Shown here: positions 1 through 9,203 of the stretch, one piece after another
Layout of the letters: each line of letters starts with the position of its first letter
Numbering within the stretch: the stretch's first letter is position 1
Assembly: GCF_000144625.1 (NCBI RefSeq)
Contig: NC_014376.1
Location: forward strand, 3,616,001 to 3,680,000
DNA from: [Clostridium] saccharolyticum WM1
Lineage (GTDB): Bacteria; Bacillota; Clostridia; Lachnospirales; Lachnospiraceae
Direction of reading: 5' to 3'
Length of the DNA: 64,000 bases
Notes under the pieces: generated by a model
Seen by the model: only the letters and a program-made list of their open reading frames with translations
Told to the model about the DNA's origin: nothing
Database searches by the model: none
Translations under genes and position numbers: made by a program

Positions 1-925
1 TGGCATATTCCACCATCCCTAAATCAAAGGTCTCCACGATAGCTCCCTTTTCCACTAAAACCCCGGCGGCCTTTAACACAGCCTCCTTCACCTCAGGATC
101 AAGACCCTGGCCCAGATAATCTGCAGGAATGCCGATCCTCATTCCTTTCACATCCTCTTTTAAAGCCTGGGTAAAGTCACAATCGTTCCGCTCCACCGAT
201 GTGCTGTCCTTCTCATCATGGGAAGCCAGTACCTCTAAAATCGCAGCGCAATCCGTCACGTCCTTGGCAACAGGACCGATCTGGTCCAGGGAAGAGCCAT
301 AGGCAATCAGTCCATACCTGGAAATGGTTCCGTAAGTAGGCTTTAATCCCGTAACTCCGCAGAAGGAAGCTGGCTGCCTTATGGAACCTCCCGTATCCGA
401 GCCTAAGGCATAAAAGCATTCTGCCGCCGCAACTGCCGCACAGGAACCGCCGGAGGAACCACCTGGAACATGGTCCGGATTCCACGGGTTCCTCGTTACT
501 CCGTAGGCCGATGTTTCCGTGGTGCTTCCCATGGCAAATTCATCCATATTGGTTTTCCCCAGGATCACTGCCCCGGCCTTTTTTAAATTCTCTACTGCAG
601 AGGCTGTATAGGAAGGAACAAAATCAGAAAGGATTTTTGAGCCGCAGGTAGTTTTCATACCTTGGATACAGATATTGTCTTTCACTGCTACCGGTACACC
701 TGCCAATGGGCCTGTAAGCTCTCCGTTTTCGATTTGTTTCTGCACGTCTTTCGCCTGCCTTAATGCATCTTCTTCCGCTATGGTCACATAGCTGTTAAGC
801 ACCGGCTCCATGGCCTTTATCTGGCCCAGAGCTGCTTTTACCGCTTCTACGGAGGTGACCTCTCCTGATTTTATTTTTTCCCCTAACTGCACCGCTGTAA
901 GGGATAATATTTCTTTCGATGTCAT
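1..925 (-). CDS. gatA: Glu-tRNA(Gln)/Asp-tRNA(Asn) amidotransferase subunit A (3' end outside window)
   Basis: Catalytic amidase subunit of GatCAB. It releases ammonia from glutamine and passes it to GatB, which amidates misacylated Asp-tRNA(Asn) and Glu-tRNA(Gln). Translation from the ATG at 925 shows the amidase-signature triad with the family spacing: Lys82 (AVKDN), cis-Ser157 (GGSSGGS) and Ser181 (GSDTGGS). The C-terminal third lies beyond base 1. It starts 13 bases after the gatC stop and is third in the operon aspS2-gatC-gatA; gatB would be expected next, outside the window. The operon is probably controlled by the T-box leader at about 2.8-3.1 kb. Family and role are clear. Confidence 0.96.
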   Translation of the reverse strand, partial: MTSKEILSLTAVQLGEKIKSGEVTSVEAVKAALGQIKAMEPVLNSYVTIAEEDALRQAKDVQKQIENGELTGPLAGVPVAVKDNICIQGMKTTCGSKILSDFVPSYTASAVENLKKAGAVILGKTNMDEFAMGSTTETSAYGVTRNPWNPDHVPGGSSGGSCAAVAAAECFYALGSDTGGSIRQPASFCGVTGLKPTYGTISRYGLIAYGSSLDQIGPVAKDVTDCAAILEVLASHDEKDSTSVERNDCDFTQALKEDVKGMRIGIPADYLGQGLDPEVKEAVLKAAGVLVEKGAIVETFDLGMVEYA

Positions 926-937
926 ATAAGAATCCCC

Positions 938-1231
938 CTATTCCACTGTTTTCGGCACCTTAAAGGCTCCATCTTTGCTGTCAGGGGCATTTTTTAAGAT
1001 GTTCTCCCTGTCGTCACCGTTTTCCACTACGTCCTCACGGAAAACGTTGTGCACCGGGAATACATGGGACATGGGTTCCACGCCGGCCGTATCCAGCTCG
1101 TTTAATTGATCAATATAATCCAGCATACGGCCCATATCCTTTTTCGCCGCTTCCCTTTCCTCGTGGTCAAGCTCCAGCTTTGCCAGGATACCAACATATT
1201 CTATCATATCATCATCAATGATGTGCGCCAT
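938..1231 (-). CDS. gatC: Glu-tRNA(Gln)/Asp-tRNA(Asn) amidotransferase subunit C
   Basis: Small (97 aa) belt subunit that wraps GatA and GatB and stabilises the amidotransferase. The sequence carries the usual GatC pattern: an early helix ([13 protein letters not shown]), a central segment with [15 protein letters not shown], and [14 protein letters not shown] before the C-terminal tail. The reading frame stays open upstream, but I choose the ATG at 1231 (MAHIIDDD) because an AGGAGA-type ribosome-binding site lies just before it and the extra upstream residues are basic and atypical. It lies between aspS2 and gatA, with a short repeat element in the 66-base aspS2-gatC spacer. Confidence 0.95.
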   Translation of the reverse strand: MAHIIDDDMIEYVGILAKLELDHEEREAAKKDMGRMLDYIDQLNELDTAGVEPMSHVFPVHNVFREDVVENGDDRENILKNAPDSKDGAFKVPKTVE

Positions 1232-1254
1232 TTTTCCTATCTCCTTTCCTCTCC

Positions 1255-1304
1255 TCTGCCCGCGCATTTTGGGCATAAAGGGATACCCCCAGGGTGTTTA
1301 TGGT
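1255..1304 (-). repeat. Single copy of a dispersed ACCCTGGGGGTAT-type repeat
   Basis: Just after the aspS2 stop, the minus strand reads ACACCCTGGGGGTATCCC, then GCCCAAAATGCGCGGGC. The two short stems and their order match the tandem units at 31214-31318 and a weaker copy near 33.9 kb. Copies lie outside coding sequence and are oriented like the flanking minus-strand genes. Confidence 0.5.
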
Positions 1305-2629
1305 TCCAGCCTTGTCACATCTCTTGGAAACAACGTAGTCTCCCGTATATTCCCTTCGTCAAGAAGACGCATGGTTAAGCGTTCCAGGCCGATCCCAAGA
1401 CCTCCGTGGGGGGGCATACCGTATTGGAATATCATTAAATAGGAAGAAATATCTTCCGGGTTCATGCCTCTGGCCTCCATTTTTTTAAGAATGGTATCAT
1501 AATCATGAATTCTCTGACCTCCCGTAGTAACCTCCAGCCCTTTGAACAGCAGGTCAAAGCTTAAGGTAAATTTAGGATCAGCCGGATCATCCATGGCATA
1601 GAAAGGGCGCTTCTTTGAGGGATAATGGGTAACAAATACAAAATCGCTGCCATATTCCTCCTTAAAATACCGGCCGATGAGTACTTCCTCTTCCGGCTCC
1701 AGATCATAGGGGTTTCTTATTTTTCTGTTGTATTTTCCGGCCACCAGCTCCTTTGCTTCTGCAAAGCGGACGGTGGGAATATTGGACACATTGGGAAGAG
1801 AGACCTTAAGCATCTGAAGCTCAGCTTCATAATCTTCGCAAAGGAGTCCAAAGGTATACTGCAGCATGGCTGTTTCCATTTCCATGATTTCCTCAAAACC
1901 GTCAATGTATCCCATTTCAAAGTCCATGCTGGTATATTCATTTAAATGTCTTGTTGTATTGTGCTTTTCCGCACGAAAGACAGGAGCCACTTCAAAAACC
2001 CGGTCATATACGCCTACCATGGTCTGTTTATAAAACTGGGGACTTTGGCCCAGCTCTGCCTTCTTATTAAAATAGTCCAGTTTAAATACATTGGAGCCGC
2101 CTTCTGCTCCGCGGGCTACAATCTTTGGTGTACGGATTTCCGTAAAATTCTGGGAATGGAGAAAGTCCCGAAACCCTCTTACAATGCCTTCCTGAAGGCG
2201 GAACTTAGCCCGTTCCATGGGATTTCGAAGGGTAATAGGACGCAGAGCCAGCTTAGTCTCTAGGGAAGTGTTCAATTTCCACTTGCTGATTGCCACGGGC
2301 AGTGCCTCTGCCGGCTGGGACAGCAGATCGATCCCCAAAAGACGGATCTCAAACCCGTAGGGAGCTCTCTCTTCCTTTGAAACGACTCCGGTGACCCTGA
2401 CCGCAGACTCTTCCTTTAAAAGGCTTATGTCGAAATCCGTCTTGCCTTCCTCATATACACACTGTACCAGACCCTCGGCTTTTCGTAGGATCACAAAAGC
2501 AACCTCTCCCATATCCCTTATGGTATGGACGCTTCCTTCCATTCTTACCGTCCGGCCCTCATAGCCGCCGGATCTTATGCGGTCCATGGAGACCGTATCT
2601 TTCTCTTTTACACCACTGATAAATTCCAT
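1298..2629 (-). CDS. aspS2: Archaeal-type aspartyl-tRNA synthetase, probably non-discriminating
   Basis: Class II aminoacyl-tRNA synthetase of 443 aa. This is shorter than the roughly 590 aa bacterial AspRS because the GAD insertion is absent. An N-terminal OB-fold (about 15-105) is followed by a catalytic domain with motif 2 (FRAEKHNTTRHLNE) and motif 3 (GGLGIGLERL, about residue 409). In the OB-fold the segment reads EGSVHTIRDMG. Archaeal enzymes that charge only tRNA(Asp) usually have Trp where this has Ser, which fits relaxed tRNA(Asn) charging. Linkage to gatC and gatA supports the indirect Asn-tRNA(Asn) route. First gene after the T-box leader. AsnRS is the main alternative; operon context favours AspRS. 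Confidence 0.9.
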   Translation of the reverse strand: MEFISGVKEKDTVSMDRIRSGGYEGRTVRMEGSVHTIRDMGEVAFVILRKAEGLVQCVYEEGKTDFDISLLKEESAVRVTGVVSKEERAPYGFEIRLLGIDLLSQPAEALPVAISKWKLNTSLETKLALRPITLRNPMERAKFRLQEGIVRGFRDFLHSQNFTEIRTPKIVARGAEGGSNVFKLDYFNKKAELGQSPQFYKQTMVGVYDRVFEVAPVFRAEKHNTTRHLNEYTSMDFEMGYIDGFEEIMEMETAMLQYTFGLLCEDYEAELQMLKVSLPNVSNIPTVRFAEAKELVAGKYNRKIRNPYDLEPEEEVLIGRYFKEEYGSDFVFVTHYPSKKRPFYAMDDPADPKFTLSFDLLFKGLEVTTGGQRIHDYDTILKKMEARGMNPEDISSYLMIFQYGMPPHGGLGIGLERLTMRLLDEGNIRETTLFPRDVTRLEP

Positions 2630-2789
2630 ATCTGTATTCTCCTTACCTGAATGTAATTGTTTTTGATTCCGGTAAAGGGTTGCAGCCGTTCCGCCATGCC
2701 ATTCATAATTTCAGTATTTGCACATTTTGCGCTTAGTGAGCAAGCTCCCACACACGAATTGTGCAAATACTTCAGCATGGCTTAACTGC

Positions 2790-3125
2790 AACAAAATATC
2801 CCGTCCCGGAATACAGTTACATATTCCGGGACGGGATTTATATGGCTATAAGTTCCCGCGGTACCACCCGCATTGAGACAACTGCCTCTTCCTCCAGCCG
2901 CAGATATGACAGCCGGATAAGCAAATGCCTCCACTCAAACATTTAACGCATGTGTACGGATAAGCCTACTCAGTCACCGTCAGTCCTATGAAAAAAGATT
3001 GACCGCCGCTTCGGCATATCGGCTCCGGAGTGTTCCCTTAGCCAAGTCCCACATGACGGCGCTCTCAGTCGGTGACGCCCTCTTCCTGTTGAGGTCCATA
3101 GGCCAGAGTCTCCTTCTCTGCCTTT
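2790..3125 (-). promoter_or_regulatory. T-box leader of the aspS2-gatCA operon
   Basis: The minus strand carries the T-box sequence GGGTGGTACCGCGGGAA (2853-2869). A terminator hairpin with 15-bp arms follows (2798-2836), then a T-rich stretch. Upstream, a Stem I can be folded between about 3122 and 3021: GGC/GCC base, a GA-rich kink-turn, and GGAG (3110-3113) pairing with CTCC. The 3' side of the internal loop reads GGGAACACTCC. It contains GAAC at 3032-3035, so GAA (Glu) and AAC (Asn) overlap by two bases. This is what is known for the transamidation-operon T-box of Clostridium acetobutylicum, reported to bind tRNA(Asn) and tRNA(Glu). The T-box itself is certain; the specifier assignment is by hand folding. 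Confidence 0.9.
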
Positions 3126-3375
3126 CTCAGTATATCTTCTGAACTCCTGCAGGTTCATGATTCCCTGTTCAGGCCTGTTTTATAACAGTTCATCACTTCA
3201 CTACAATGAATTGCACTTATAATATCATAATCTATTTTAACCTGCAATATTTATTTTTCACAAATTCTCTCCAGCAATGGAAAAAGAACCTAAAAATTCA
3301 TACAATGTTGACTTTTCCTGTCGAAAAGGTTACAATTATGATCACGCTTACTATCACATAGGGAGGGCTTTTTTT

Positions 3376-4746
3376 ATGTCTGAAACAATGGATGCTTTAA
3401 GACCTGAAGAAAATAAAATGGGAACCATGCCGGTAAACAAGCTTTTACTGACCATGTCACTTCCCATGGTTATTTCCATGCTTATACAGGCGCTTTATAA
3501 CGTGGTCGACAGTATTTTTGTGGCACAGATCGGGGAAACAGCCCTTACTGCAGTATCCCTTGCCTTTCCCATTCAAAACCTGATCATAGCAATCGCCGTA
3601 GGCACCGGTGTGGGGGTTAATGCCCTCCTTTCCCGGTCCTTAGGAGAAAAGAACCAGAAAGGGGCTAATCTGGCTGCAGTTAACGGAATATTCGTTTTTA
3701 TTCTCAGTTATATTGTTTCCGCCCTGTTGGGAATTCTCTTTTCCAGGTTCTATTTTACAGTGCAGACAGACAATGCGGAGATCATCAGCCAGGGAACTGC
3801 TTACCTTTCCATCTGTACGATCTTTTCCTTCGGCGTTTATCTGGAAATCGCCTTGGAGCGGATCATGCAGTCTACCGGACGCACCATCTACAACATGATC
3901 ACCCAGGGACTTGGAGCCGTTATCAATATCATTCTGGACCCCATTCTCATATTCGGACTTTTTGGTTTACCCCGGCTGGGCATTGCCGGCGCGGCCATTG
4001 CAACCGTTATCGGCCAGATCATCGCCATGATGCTCCTGCTTTATTTTAACCTGACCAGAAATCCTGACGTGGATTTAAACATGCGGGGCTTCCGTCCCCA
4101 TAAAGAGACCATTACGAATATTTATAAGGTGGGGCTGCCATCCATTATCATGCAGTCCATAGGATCTGTCATGACCTTTGGAGTAAATAAGATCCTTCTT
4201 TTGTTTTCCGAAACCGCTGTGTCCGTATTCGGCATTTTCTTTAAACTCCAAAGCTTCATTTTCATGCCTGTATTTGGACTGAATAATGGTATGGTACCCA
4301 TAGTTGCCTATAACTGGGGAGCCAAAAACAGGGACCGTATTATGAAGACCATACGCTCAAGCATCATTGGTTCTGTCTCCATCATGTTTCTGGGTTTGAT
4401 TATTTTCCAGGCGTTCCCGGTACAGCTTCTGCAGCTGTTCGATGCTTCTGAGCACATGATTTCTATCGGCGTTCCCGCCCTTCGCATCATCAGCTTAGGC
4501 TTCCTCTTCGCCGGCTACTGCATCATCATTGGTTCCGTTTTTCAGGCTCTTGGAAACGGAGTCTACAGCCTTATCGTATCCGTTGCCAGACAGCTTTTAT
4601 GTATTTTGCCTATTGCTTATATTTTCGCCAAAGTCTTTGGTCTTCATGCGATTTGGTATGCCTTCCCTCTGGCTGAGACCATGTCCCTGGTTTTAAGCAC
4701 CATCCTGTTTCAACGGATTTACATAAAATGCATCAAGAAACTTTAG
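3376..4746 (+). CDS. MATE family multidrug/Na+ antiporter-type efflux protein
   Basis: Integral membrane protein of 456 aa, the usual MATE length with about twelve helices in two halves. The N-half begins KLLLTMSLPMVISMLIQALY with VVDSIFVAQIGETALTAVS, the standard MatE opening; the second half repeats the pattern with GLPSIIMQSIGSVMTF. The frame is open upstream, but the ATG at 3376 has a GGGAGG site 10 bases before it. It is transcribed divergently from the aspS2 leader. The substrate cannot be told from sequence; the family exports cationic drugs or metabolites using Na+ or H+ gradients. Confidence 0.9.
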   Translation: MSETMDALRPEENKMGTMPVNKLLLTMSLPMVISMLIQALYNVVDSIFVAQIGETALTAVSLAFPIQNLIIAIAVGTGVGVNALLSRSLGEKNQKGANLAAVNGIFVFILSYIVSALLGILFSRFYFTVQTDNAEIISQGTAYLSICTIFSFGVYLEIALERIMQSTGRTIYNMITQGLGAVINIILDPILIFGLFGLPRLGIAGAAIATVIGQIIAMMLLLYFNLTRNPDVDLNMRGFRPHKETITNIYKVGLPSIIMQSIGSVMTFGVNKILLLFSETAVSVFGIFFKLQSFIFMPVFGLNNGMVPIVAYNWGAKNRDRIMKTIRSSIIGSVSIMFLGLIIFQAFPVQLLQLFDASEHMISIGVPALRIISLGFLFAGYCIIIGSVFQALGNGVYSLIVSVARQLLCILPIAYIFAKVFGLHAIWYAFPLAETMSLVLSTILFQRIYIKCIKKL

Positions 4747-4797
4747 GCACAAACCGAGTACGCAAGCATATCTGCTTGCTTCTTTAGGAGGCAAAAA

Positions 4798-5319
4798 ATG
4801 AGTTCCGATTATCTGCTGGTGGACGGCTACAACATTATATTTGCCTGGCCTGAGCTAAAAGAACTGGCGGAGACCAACTTGGACTCCGCCAGAACCAGGC
4901 TTCAGGATGTGCTCTGCAACTATCAGGGCTATAAAAAATGCAATGTCCTTCTTGTCTTTGACGGATATAAGGTTAGGGGTAACCCGGGTACCGTCATGAA
5001 TTACCACAACATCCACGTAATCTTCACCAAGGAGGCTGAGACCGCAGACCAGTACATAGAAAAGATCTCCCAGCAGATCGGCAGACAGTACCAGGTCCGG
5101 GTAGCCACCTCAGATAAGCTGGAACAGGTCATCATTTTGGGAAAAGGATGCACACGCCTTTCTGCCAGAGATTTAAAAAAAGAAATCGAAGAGACAAACT
5201 TTGAGATTAAGAAAGAACACTTAGAACGGATTCCTTCAAAGAAAAATCGTCTCTTCGATAACCTGGACCCGGAGCTGCTGGAATATCTGGAAAAAATACG
5301 GCTGAATAAAAAGGATTGA
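4798..5319 (+). CDS. NYN-domain ribonuclease, YacP/Rae1 family
   Basis: Cytosolic protein of 173 aa with a PIN-like NYN fold. The opening LLVDGYNIIFAWPEL supplies the first conserved acidic residue, LLVFDGYKVRG the second, and FTKEAETADQYIEKI plus VATSDKLEQ the remaining acidic cluster. In Bacillus the homologue Rae1 cleaves mRNA on the ribosome. The C-terminal part (about 130-173) is charged and helical. It lies 51 bases after the MATE gene with its own AGGAGG site, then mntP follows on the same strand. Function is by family; direct substrate unknown. Confidence 0.87.
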   Translation: MSSDYLLVDGYNIIFAWPELKELAETNLDSARTRLQDVLCNYQGYKKCNVLLVFDGYKVRGNPGTVMNYHNIHVIFTKEAETADQYIEKISQQIGRQYQVRVATSDKLEQVIILGKGCTRLSARDLKKEIEETNFEIKKEHLERIPSKKNRLFDNLDPELLEYLEKIRLNKKD

Positions 5320-5381
5320 ACATTCTATCCATTTTTTCCGGGGCATATATTTATTAAGCTAATACACAGGAGGAATATCAT

Positions 5382-5945
5382 ATGTCATTACTGGAATTGT
5401 TCATCATCGCGGTAGCCTTATCCATGGATGCCTTTGCCGTCTCCATTTGCAAGGGATTATGCATGCCAAAGATGAACTGGAACAATGCGGTCATTGCAGG
5501 CCTGTATTTCGGGGGATTCCAGTCCGGTATGCCCCTCATCGGATACCTGCTTGGTTCGCAGTTTAAGGAGGCCATTACCTCCTTTGACCACTGGATCGCC
5601 TTTATCCTGCTGGGAGCCATCGGCTTTAACATGATAAAGGAATCCTTCCGCAAAGAGGTGGAAGAATGTGAGGCTTCCCCCATGGCCCCCGGAAACATGA
5701 TCCCATTGGCTATTGCCACCAGCATTGATGCGCTTGCAGTAGGTGTCACTTTTGCATTCCTCCAGGTACAGATCGTTCCGGCGGTTTCCTTTATCGGAGC
5801 CACCACCTTTACCCTGTCCATCCTTGGAGTTAAAGTTGGAAACGTATTTGGAACCCGTTATAAGTCGAAAGCGGAATTTGCCGGAGGGCTGATTTTAATC
5901 CTTATGGGGATCAAAATCCTGGTACAGCACCTGCTGGGTCTTTAA
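5382..5945 (+). CDS. mntP: Manganese efflux pump MntP
   Basis: Membrane protein of 187 aa with six predicted helices and the internal duplication typical of MntP. Repeat 1 is [15 protein letters not shown] (about 13-27) and repeat 2 [17 protein letters not shown] (about 109-125); the Asp in each SMDA/SIDA motif is the family's metal-binding residue. It exports Mn2+ to relieve toxicity. A clear AGGAGG precedes the ATG. I see no yybP-ykoY-type Mn riboswitch in the 62-base upstream gap. The stop overlaps the convergent treC stop by four bases, so no terminator lies between them. Confidence 0.93.
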   Translation: MSLLELFIIAVALSMDAFAVSICKGLCMPKMNWNNAVIAGLYFGGFQSGMPLIGYLLGSQFKEAITSFDHWIAFILLGAIGFNMIKESFRKEVEECEASPMAPGNMIPLAIATSIDALAVGVTFAFLQVQIVPAVSFIGATTFTLSILGVKVGNVFGTRYKSKAEFAGGLILILMGIKILVQHLLGL

Positions 5946-7600
5946 GCCTTTTCACAGCAATACAGCATAACTGTTCCAAAAGGGTCCAGAACAAGCTTTT
6001 TTCCATGGATCTTTGGATCGGCATAATTGGATAATAAAATCTCCCAGTCCTCCAGGTTTTCATTTCCTCCGGTCTCCTGGGGCCTTCCGGTAAAATTAGC
6101 AAAGACCAGAAGCCTTTCTTTCTGAAATCTTCTTTTATAAGCGAATATCCCTTCCTGCTTTACCAGGACAGGCTCATAGTTTCCTTCCCGGATCACCCGG
6201 AAGCTTTTTCTCAGCTTAATCAGCTTCTGATAGTAGAAAAATACCGAGTCAGGATCAGCCAGACTCTCCCTAACGTTGATCTCTTCATAGTTTTTGTTGA
6301 CGCCGATCCAGGGAGTGCCAGATGTGAATCCGGCCTGCCCTTCTCCGTCCCACTGCATGGGAGTCCTGCTGTTATCTCTGGATCTTTCCCTTAAAATCCT
6401 GTAAATCTCTTCTTCCTCTCTCCCCTGCTCTTTTAAAATCTCAAAGTAATGAAGGCTCTCCACATCACGGTACTGGGTAATATCCGTAAAATACCCATTG
6501 GTCATGCCGATTTCCTCTCCCTGATAAATGTATGGCGTACCTCTCATACCGTGTATGACTGTTGCCAGCATCTTTGCAGTCTGCTTTCGGTACTTTCCGT
6601 CGTCGCCGAACCTGGATACTGCCCTGGGCTGGTCATGGTTGCACCAGAACACCGCATTCCAGCCATCCCCTTCCGCCATACAGGTCTGCCATGTATGGAA
6701 AATCTTTTTTAGCTTTTCAAAGTCATAGGGCATTAGAGACCATTTGTCTCCTCCCTTATAATCCACCTTTAAGTGATGAAAATTAAAGCACATTTTAAAT
6801 TGTTTTTCCAGAGGGTTGGTATAGCGGATGCAGTGGTCAATGGATGTGGAAGACATCTCTCCCACCGTGATCATATCATCAGCATCCAGACCGGTATCCA
6901 CAACGATTTCCCTTAAATACTCATGGATCCGGGGGCCGTCGGTGTAAAACCGGCGGCCATCCCCTTCCTCATCATCTTCCCAGGCAGACGGCTTGGATAC
7001 CAGATTGATCACATCAAACCGGAATCCCTTGATACCCTTTTCCTTCCAGAAGCGGATTACCCTTTTTATCTCTTCCCGTACCATGGGATTCTCCCAGTTT
7101 AGATCTGCCTGGGTCTTGTCAAATAAATGGAGGTAGTATTTCCCTGCATCCTCCGAAAATTCCCACGCACTTCCTCCGAACTTGGACTGCCAGTTGGTCG
7201 GTGGATTTCCAGGGACCCCTTCCTGAAAGAAATAGTAATCCTGGAACTTTTTATCACCGTAAAGTGCCTTTTGAAACCATTCATGGCTTGTGGAGGTATG
7301 ATTAAAAACCATATCAAGCATCAGCCCCATGCCCAGTTCTCCGGCCTTTGCAATCAGATCTTCCAAATCCTCCATGGTCCCGAACAGAGGATCGATCCGG
7401 CAGTAATCCTGGATATCGTAGCCGTTATCATTTTGAGGAGACAGGAAAAACGGGGTCAGCCAGAGGTAGTCAACACCCAGCCGCTTTAAGTAATCCAGCT
7501 TTTCCAGCACTCCCTTTAAATCTCCTATCCCGTCGCCGTTGCTGTCCCGAAAGGACTTGGGATAAATCTGGTACACACATGATTTCTTAAAGCTCTCCAT
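5942..7600 (-). CDS. treC: Trehalose-6-phosphate hydrolase (GH13)
   Basis: Cytosolic alpha-glucosidase of 552 aa that splits trehalose 6-phosphate from the PTS into glucose and glucose 6-phosphate. GH13 motifs in order: [19 protein letters not shown] (nucleophile Asp), VGEMSS (acid/base Glu) and WCNHDQPR. The N-terminus [21 protein letters not shown] is typical of oligo-1,6-glucosidase/TreC enzymes. The ATG at 7600 shares one base with the treB stop (TAATG), implying translational coupling; a longer frame upstream runs into treB. A general alpha-glucosidase is possible, but the treB and treR neighbours favour TreC. Confidence 0.9.
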   Translation of the reverse strand: MESFKKSCVYQIYPKSFRDSNGDGIGDLKGVLEKLDYLKRLGVDYLWLTPFFLSPQNDNGYDIQDYCRIDPLFGTMEDLEDLIAKAGELGMGLMLDMVFNHTSTSHEWFQKALYGDKKFQDYYFFQEGVPGNPPTNWQSKFGGSAWEFSEDAGKYYLHLFDKTQADLNWENPMVREEIKRVIRFWKEKGIKGFRFDVINLVSKPSAWEDDEEGDGRRFYTDGPRIHEYLREIVVDTGLDADDMITVGEMSSTSIDHCIRYTNPLEKQFKMCFNFHHLKVDYKGGDKWSLMPYDFEKLKKIFHTWQTCMAEGDGWNAVFWCNHDQPRAVSRFGDDGKYRKQTAKMLATVIHGMRGTPYIYQGEEIGMTNGYFTDITQYRDVESLHYFEILKEQGREEEEIYRILRERSRDNSRTPMQWDGEGQAGFTSGTPWIGVNKNYEEINVRESLADPDSVFFYYQKLIKLRKSFRVIREGNYEPVLVKQEGIFAYKRRFQKERLLVFANFTGRPQETGGNENLEDWEILLSNYADPKIHGKKLVLDPFGTVMLYCCEKA

Positions 7601-9009
7601 TACGTGGTCCCTTTCTTCTTTCCAATTATGACTGTCAGTGCAAAAGGCACTGCAATGGCAATCAGCATGCAAAGTCCGAAGATTCCCATATACTGGGGCT
7701 GGATAGACAGAATACCAGGAAGGCCGCCTACGCCAATGGAATTAGCCATAACATTCATTCCCACAGAAACCGTAGCAGCTATGGCAGAACCAATCATGGC
7801 AGAAAGGAACGGAAATCCTCTCTTTAAGTTCACACCGAACATGGCCGGTTCTGTAACTCCCAGGTAACAGGAAATGCAGGCAGGTATGGAAATCTGCTTT
7901 GCTTCCTCATTCTTTTTTTGAAGGTACATCATTCCTAAAACCGCAGATCCCTGTGCAATATTGGACAGCGCGATCATCGGCCACAGCATGGTTCCTCCAA
8001 ATTCAGCCATTAGCTGTAAATCAATGGCATTTGTCATATGGTGAAGGCCGGTAATAACAAGTGGCGCATATACAAAACCAAATAAGGTTGCAAACAGCCA
8101 GCGGAAGCTGGAAGTAAGCCCTGCATAAACTATCTTTGAAATCCAGGAACCAATCGCCCAGCCAATGGGTCCTACCACTGCATGTGCTGCAATTACTGCC
8201 AGCAAAAGGGACATGAAAGGAACTACAATCATGGACACTGCCTGGGGGGTAATTTTCTTAAAAAATCTCTCCAGGTAGACCAGTACGAATCCTGCCAGAA
8301 TGGCGGGAATCACCTGGGCCTGATAGCCGATCATCTCCATTTTTACAAATCCAAAATCCCAGACCGGAACTTCCGCGCCGGATGCCATGGCATAGGCATT
8401 TAAAAGCTGGGGGGATACAAGGGTCAGTCCCAGAACAATACCAAGGATCTGGGTTGTTCCCATTTTTCTAGTAACAGACCAGGTAATCCCTACCGGCAGA
8501 AAATGGAAGATGGCTTCACCAAGGAGCCAGAGGAAGCTATGAACACCGGACCAGAACTGGGATACCTGAACAAGCGTTTCCGTTCCCCCGTTTACAAGCT
8601 TGATCTCTCCTATGATGTTGCGGAAGCCAAGAATCAGACCTCCTACGATAATCGCCGGGATCAAAGGAGCAAAGATCTCCGCAATATCTGCCACGGCCCG
8701 CTGCAAAAGGTTTAAGTTCCCCTTTGCCTCTTTCTTTACCTCGTCCTTAGATACCCCTTCCACACCGGATACCGATACAAAGTCATTGTAAAAAGACTGT
8801 ACGTCATTTCCAATGATCACCTGAAACTGACCTGCCTGTGTAAAGGTGCCCTTGACACAGGAAAGTGCCTCGATCTGTTTTGTGTCTGCTTTCCCCGGGT
8901 CCACCAGCGCAAAACGCATTCTGGTCATACAATGGCTTACTGCACCGATATTTTCTTTTCCCCCCACATACTCTAATAGCTTTCTTGCATCGCTTTCATA
9001 CTTACCCAT
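7600..9009 (-). CDS. treB: PTS trehalose-specific EIIBC component
   Basis: Membrane permease of about 469 aa importing trehalose as trehalose 6-phosphate. The EIIB domain has its phosphocysteine in SHCMTRMRF (Cys27), followed by GQFQVIIG. The EIIC part carries GGLILGFRNIIGE, LGIVLGLTLVSPQLLNAY and GVTEPAMFGVNLKRGFPF and closely follows Escherichia coli TreB by memory. No EIIA domain is attached, so phosphate must come from a separate EIIA. I start at the ATG at 9009 (MGKYES), eight bases after GGGAG; two in-frame ATGs lie 2 and 7 codons upstream. Promoter and operator at 9073-9101. Confidence 0.94.
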   Translation of the reverse strand: MGKYESDARKLLEYVGGKENIGAVSHCMTRMRFALVDPGKADTKQIEALSCVKGTFTQAGQFQVIIGNDVQSFYNDFVSVSGVEGVSKDEVKKEAKGNLNLLQRAVADIAEIFAPLIPAIIVGGLILGFRNIIGEIKLVNGGTETLVQVSQFWSGVHSFLWLLGEAIFHFLPVGITWSVTRKMGTTQILGIVLGLTLVSPQLLNAYAMASGAEVPVWDFGFVKMEMIGYQAQVIPAILAGFVLVYLERFFKKITPQAVSMIVVPFMSLLLAVIAAHAVVGPIGWAIGSWISKIVYAGLTSSFRWLFATLFGFVYAPLVITGLHHMTNAIDLQLMAEFGGTMLWPMIALSNIAQGSAVLGMMYLQKKNEEAKQISIPACISCYLGVTEPAMFGVNLKRGFPFLSAMIGSAIAATVSVGMNVMANSIGVGGLPGILSIQPQYMGIFGLCMLIAIAVPFALTVIIGKKKGTT

Positions 9010-9072
9010 ATTCATACTCCCTTCATACATGTTTTTACCACACTTAAACTTATATGTTAATTTTGTAATTTC

Positions 9073-9101
9073 AATATAACATATACGTATATCTTTGTCA
9101 A
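9073..9101 (-). promoter_or_regulatory. treB promoter with operator in the spacer
   Basis: On the minus strand TTGACA (9096-9101) and TATATT (9073-9078) are separated by exactly 17 bases. The spacer contains GATATACGTATATG, a near-palindrome centred on ATACGTAT. The same element sits in the same place in the treR promoter, so it is very likely the TreR operator; binding would block RNA polymerase directly. Confidence 0.8.
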
Positions 9102-9203
9102 TATGCAGAAAAGAGAATTTAAACAGCCTGCAGTCGGTACTTGTCCGGATCTGACAAGATCGCAGCAGCCTATGAAGATGGAAGCATCAGGAGAAACGGA
9201 TTC

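Noticed and set aside
5320..5381. Mn-sensing yybP-ykoY riboswitch before mntP
   Set aside because: The gap is 62 bases, too short, and lacks the motif.
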